Source of the DNA: Actinomycetes bacterium
Lineage (GTDB): Bacteria; Actinomycetota; Actinomycetes; Actinomycetales; Cellulomonadaceae
NCBI GenBank assembly: GCA_023412515.1
Contig: JAEYNO010000020.1
Span: 1 to 9,415 of the forward strand
Length of the DNA stretch: 9,415 nt
Direction of reading: 5' to 3'
Made by a program: the position numbers and the translations under genes. Positions 9,202 to 9,415 of the stretch are shown here, piece after piece. Every line of letters starts with the position of its first letter. Within the stretch, counting starts at the first letter, position 1. The notes below the pieces were generated by a model. That model was not told the DNA's origin and did not search any database. It saw nothing but the letters and a program-made list of their open reading frames with translations.

Positions 9202-9207
9202 ATCTTC
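9202..9207 (-). promoter_or_regulatory. Possible -10 element for valS, perhaps leaderless
   Basis: The minus strand reads GAAGAT, preceded by TGG. It ends 8 bases before the valS ATG, so initiation would fall at or next to the start codon and give a leaderless mRNA. The -10 match is modest and no -35 box is seen. The same bases could instead act as a poorly spaced Shine-Dalgarno (GGGAAG). The rest of the 99-base gap (9208-9292) is GC-rich and shows no T-box-like leader. Confidence 0.25.
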
Positions 9208-9292
9208 CCAGATCGTCACCCGCCGTCGCGCACGCGCCCGGCCAGGCCCCGACGCCACGCGGCGCGCGCCCCGGCGTGATGGGCTGGGCGCC

Positions 9293-9415
9293 GTGCGCGT
9301 GCGACCCCTGAGCCCCGAGGCCGTGGTCCGGCACGTCCTCGAGGCGGTCGTCGCGGCCCCCGGCCGGCGGCGCGTGCTCGTCGACGGCGCCGCGCCCCTG
9401 CGGCCGGGCGACCTG
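9293..9415 (+). CDS. N-terminus of a probable uridine-kinase-like protein (cut by window end)
   Basis: An open frame of 41 codons runs to the window edge from GTG at 9293, with a second in-frame GTG at 9299. It is divergent from valS. The residues read VRVRPLSPEAVVRHVLE at the start, then RRRVLVDGAAPLRPGDL at the edge. A helix followed by a hydrophobic strand and VDG is the opening pattern of P-loop kinases, and I recall actinobacterial proteins annotated as uridine kinase that start like this. The Walker A position carries AAPLRPG instead of a GxxGxGK(S/T), so the nucleotide loop looks degenerate. No good Shine-Dalgarno is seen. Codon composition (G/C at nearly every third position) supports a real gene. 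The name is tentative because most of the protein is outside the window. Confidence 0.4.
   Translation, partial: MRVRPLSPEAVVRHVLEAVVAAPGRRRVLVDGAAPLRPGDL

Noticed and set aside
9252..9277. GGCGCGCGCC palindrome (9261-9270) flanked by ACGCC/GGCGT in the divergent gap
   Set aside because: Such G/C palindromes are expected by chance at this GC content, and there is no second copy or clear promoter alignment.
9194..9292. T-box leader or other riboswitch upstream of valS
   Set aside because: The gap is only 99 bases, shared with a divergent gene, and shows no conserved T-box sequence or specifier-loop structure.
9194..9334. 47-residue N-terminal extension of valS from an ATG at 9334
   Set aside because: It overlaps the divergent plus-strand gene and has no synthetase-like sequence; the ATG at 9193 gives the expected length.

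Overview
The window is a compact, very GC-rich stretch of bacterial chromosome. Base composition, GTG starts, GC-only hairpins without U-runs, and protein types point to a high-GC actinobacterium. A Cellulomonas-like or related micrococcalean genus is my inference, not something the sequence proves. Five genes can be read with confidence, plus one gene cut by the right edge. All except the last are on the minus strand, so transcription runs from right to left. The remaining long open frames are shadows caused by high GC.

Right part (6533-9415): a complete valyl-tRNA synthetase gene (9193 to 6533) of the archaeal-type form, ending in a 12-bp hairpin terminator. A short 99-base gap separates it from a divergent plus-strand gene. 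Only 41 codons of that gene are visible, and it resembles the N-terminus of actinobacterial uridine-kinase-like proteins.

Middle part (3922-6458): a three-gene polar amino acid uptake operon in the order lipoprotein binding protein, permease, ATPase. An AT-rich island with a TATAGT -10 box and an imperfect palindrome lies just upstream. A perfect 15-bp GC hairpin separates the binding-protein gene from the permease gene, a usual place for a device that keeps binding protein in excess. The permease and ATPase genes overlap by a GTGA junction. With one permease gene, the transporter would have a homodimeric membrane part.

Left part (1-3854): a long-chain fatty acyl-CoA ligase (AMP-forming) gene, followed after 8 bases by a GH2 beta-galactosidase gene of the LacZ type that runs off the left edge. 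The two are probably co-transcribed, an odd pairing of lipid activation and sugar hydrolysis.

I found no phage genes, insertion sequences, CRISPR arrays, tRNA or rRNA genes, toxin-antitoxin pairs or defence modules. The window looks like ordinary core and nutrient-uptake chromosome. I do not see a new biological system in it. The points worth a second look are regulatory details, the gene pairing at the left, the synthetase type, and the apparently degenerate P-loop of the right-edge gene.
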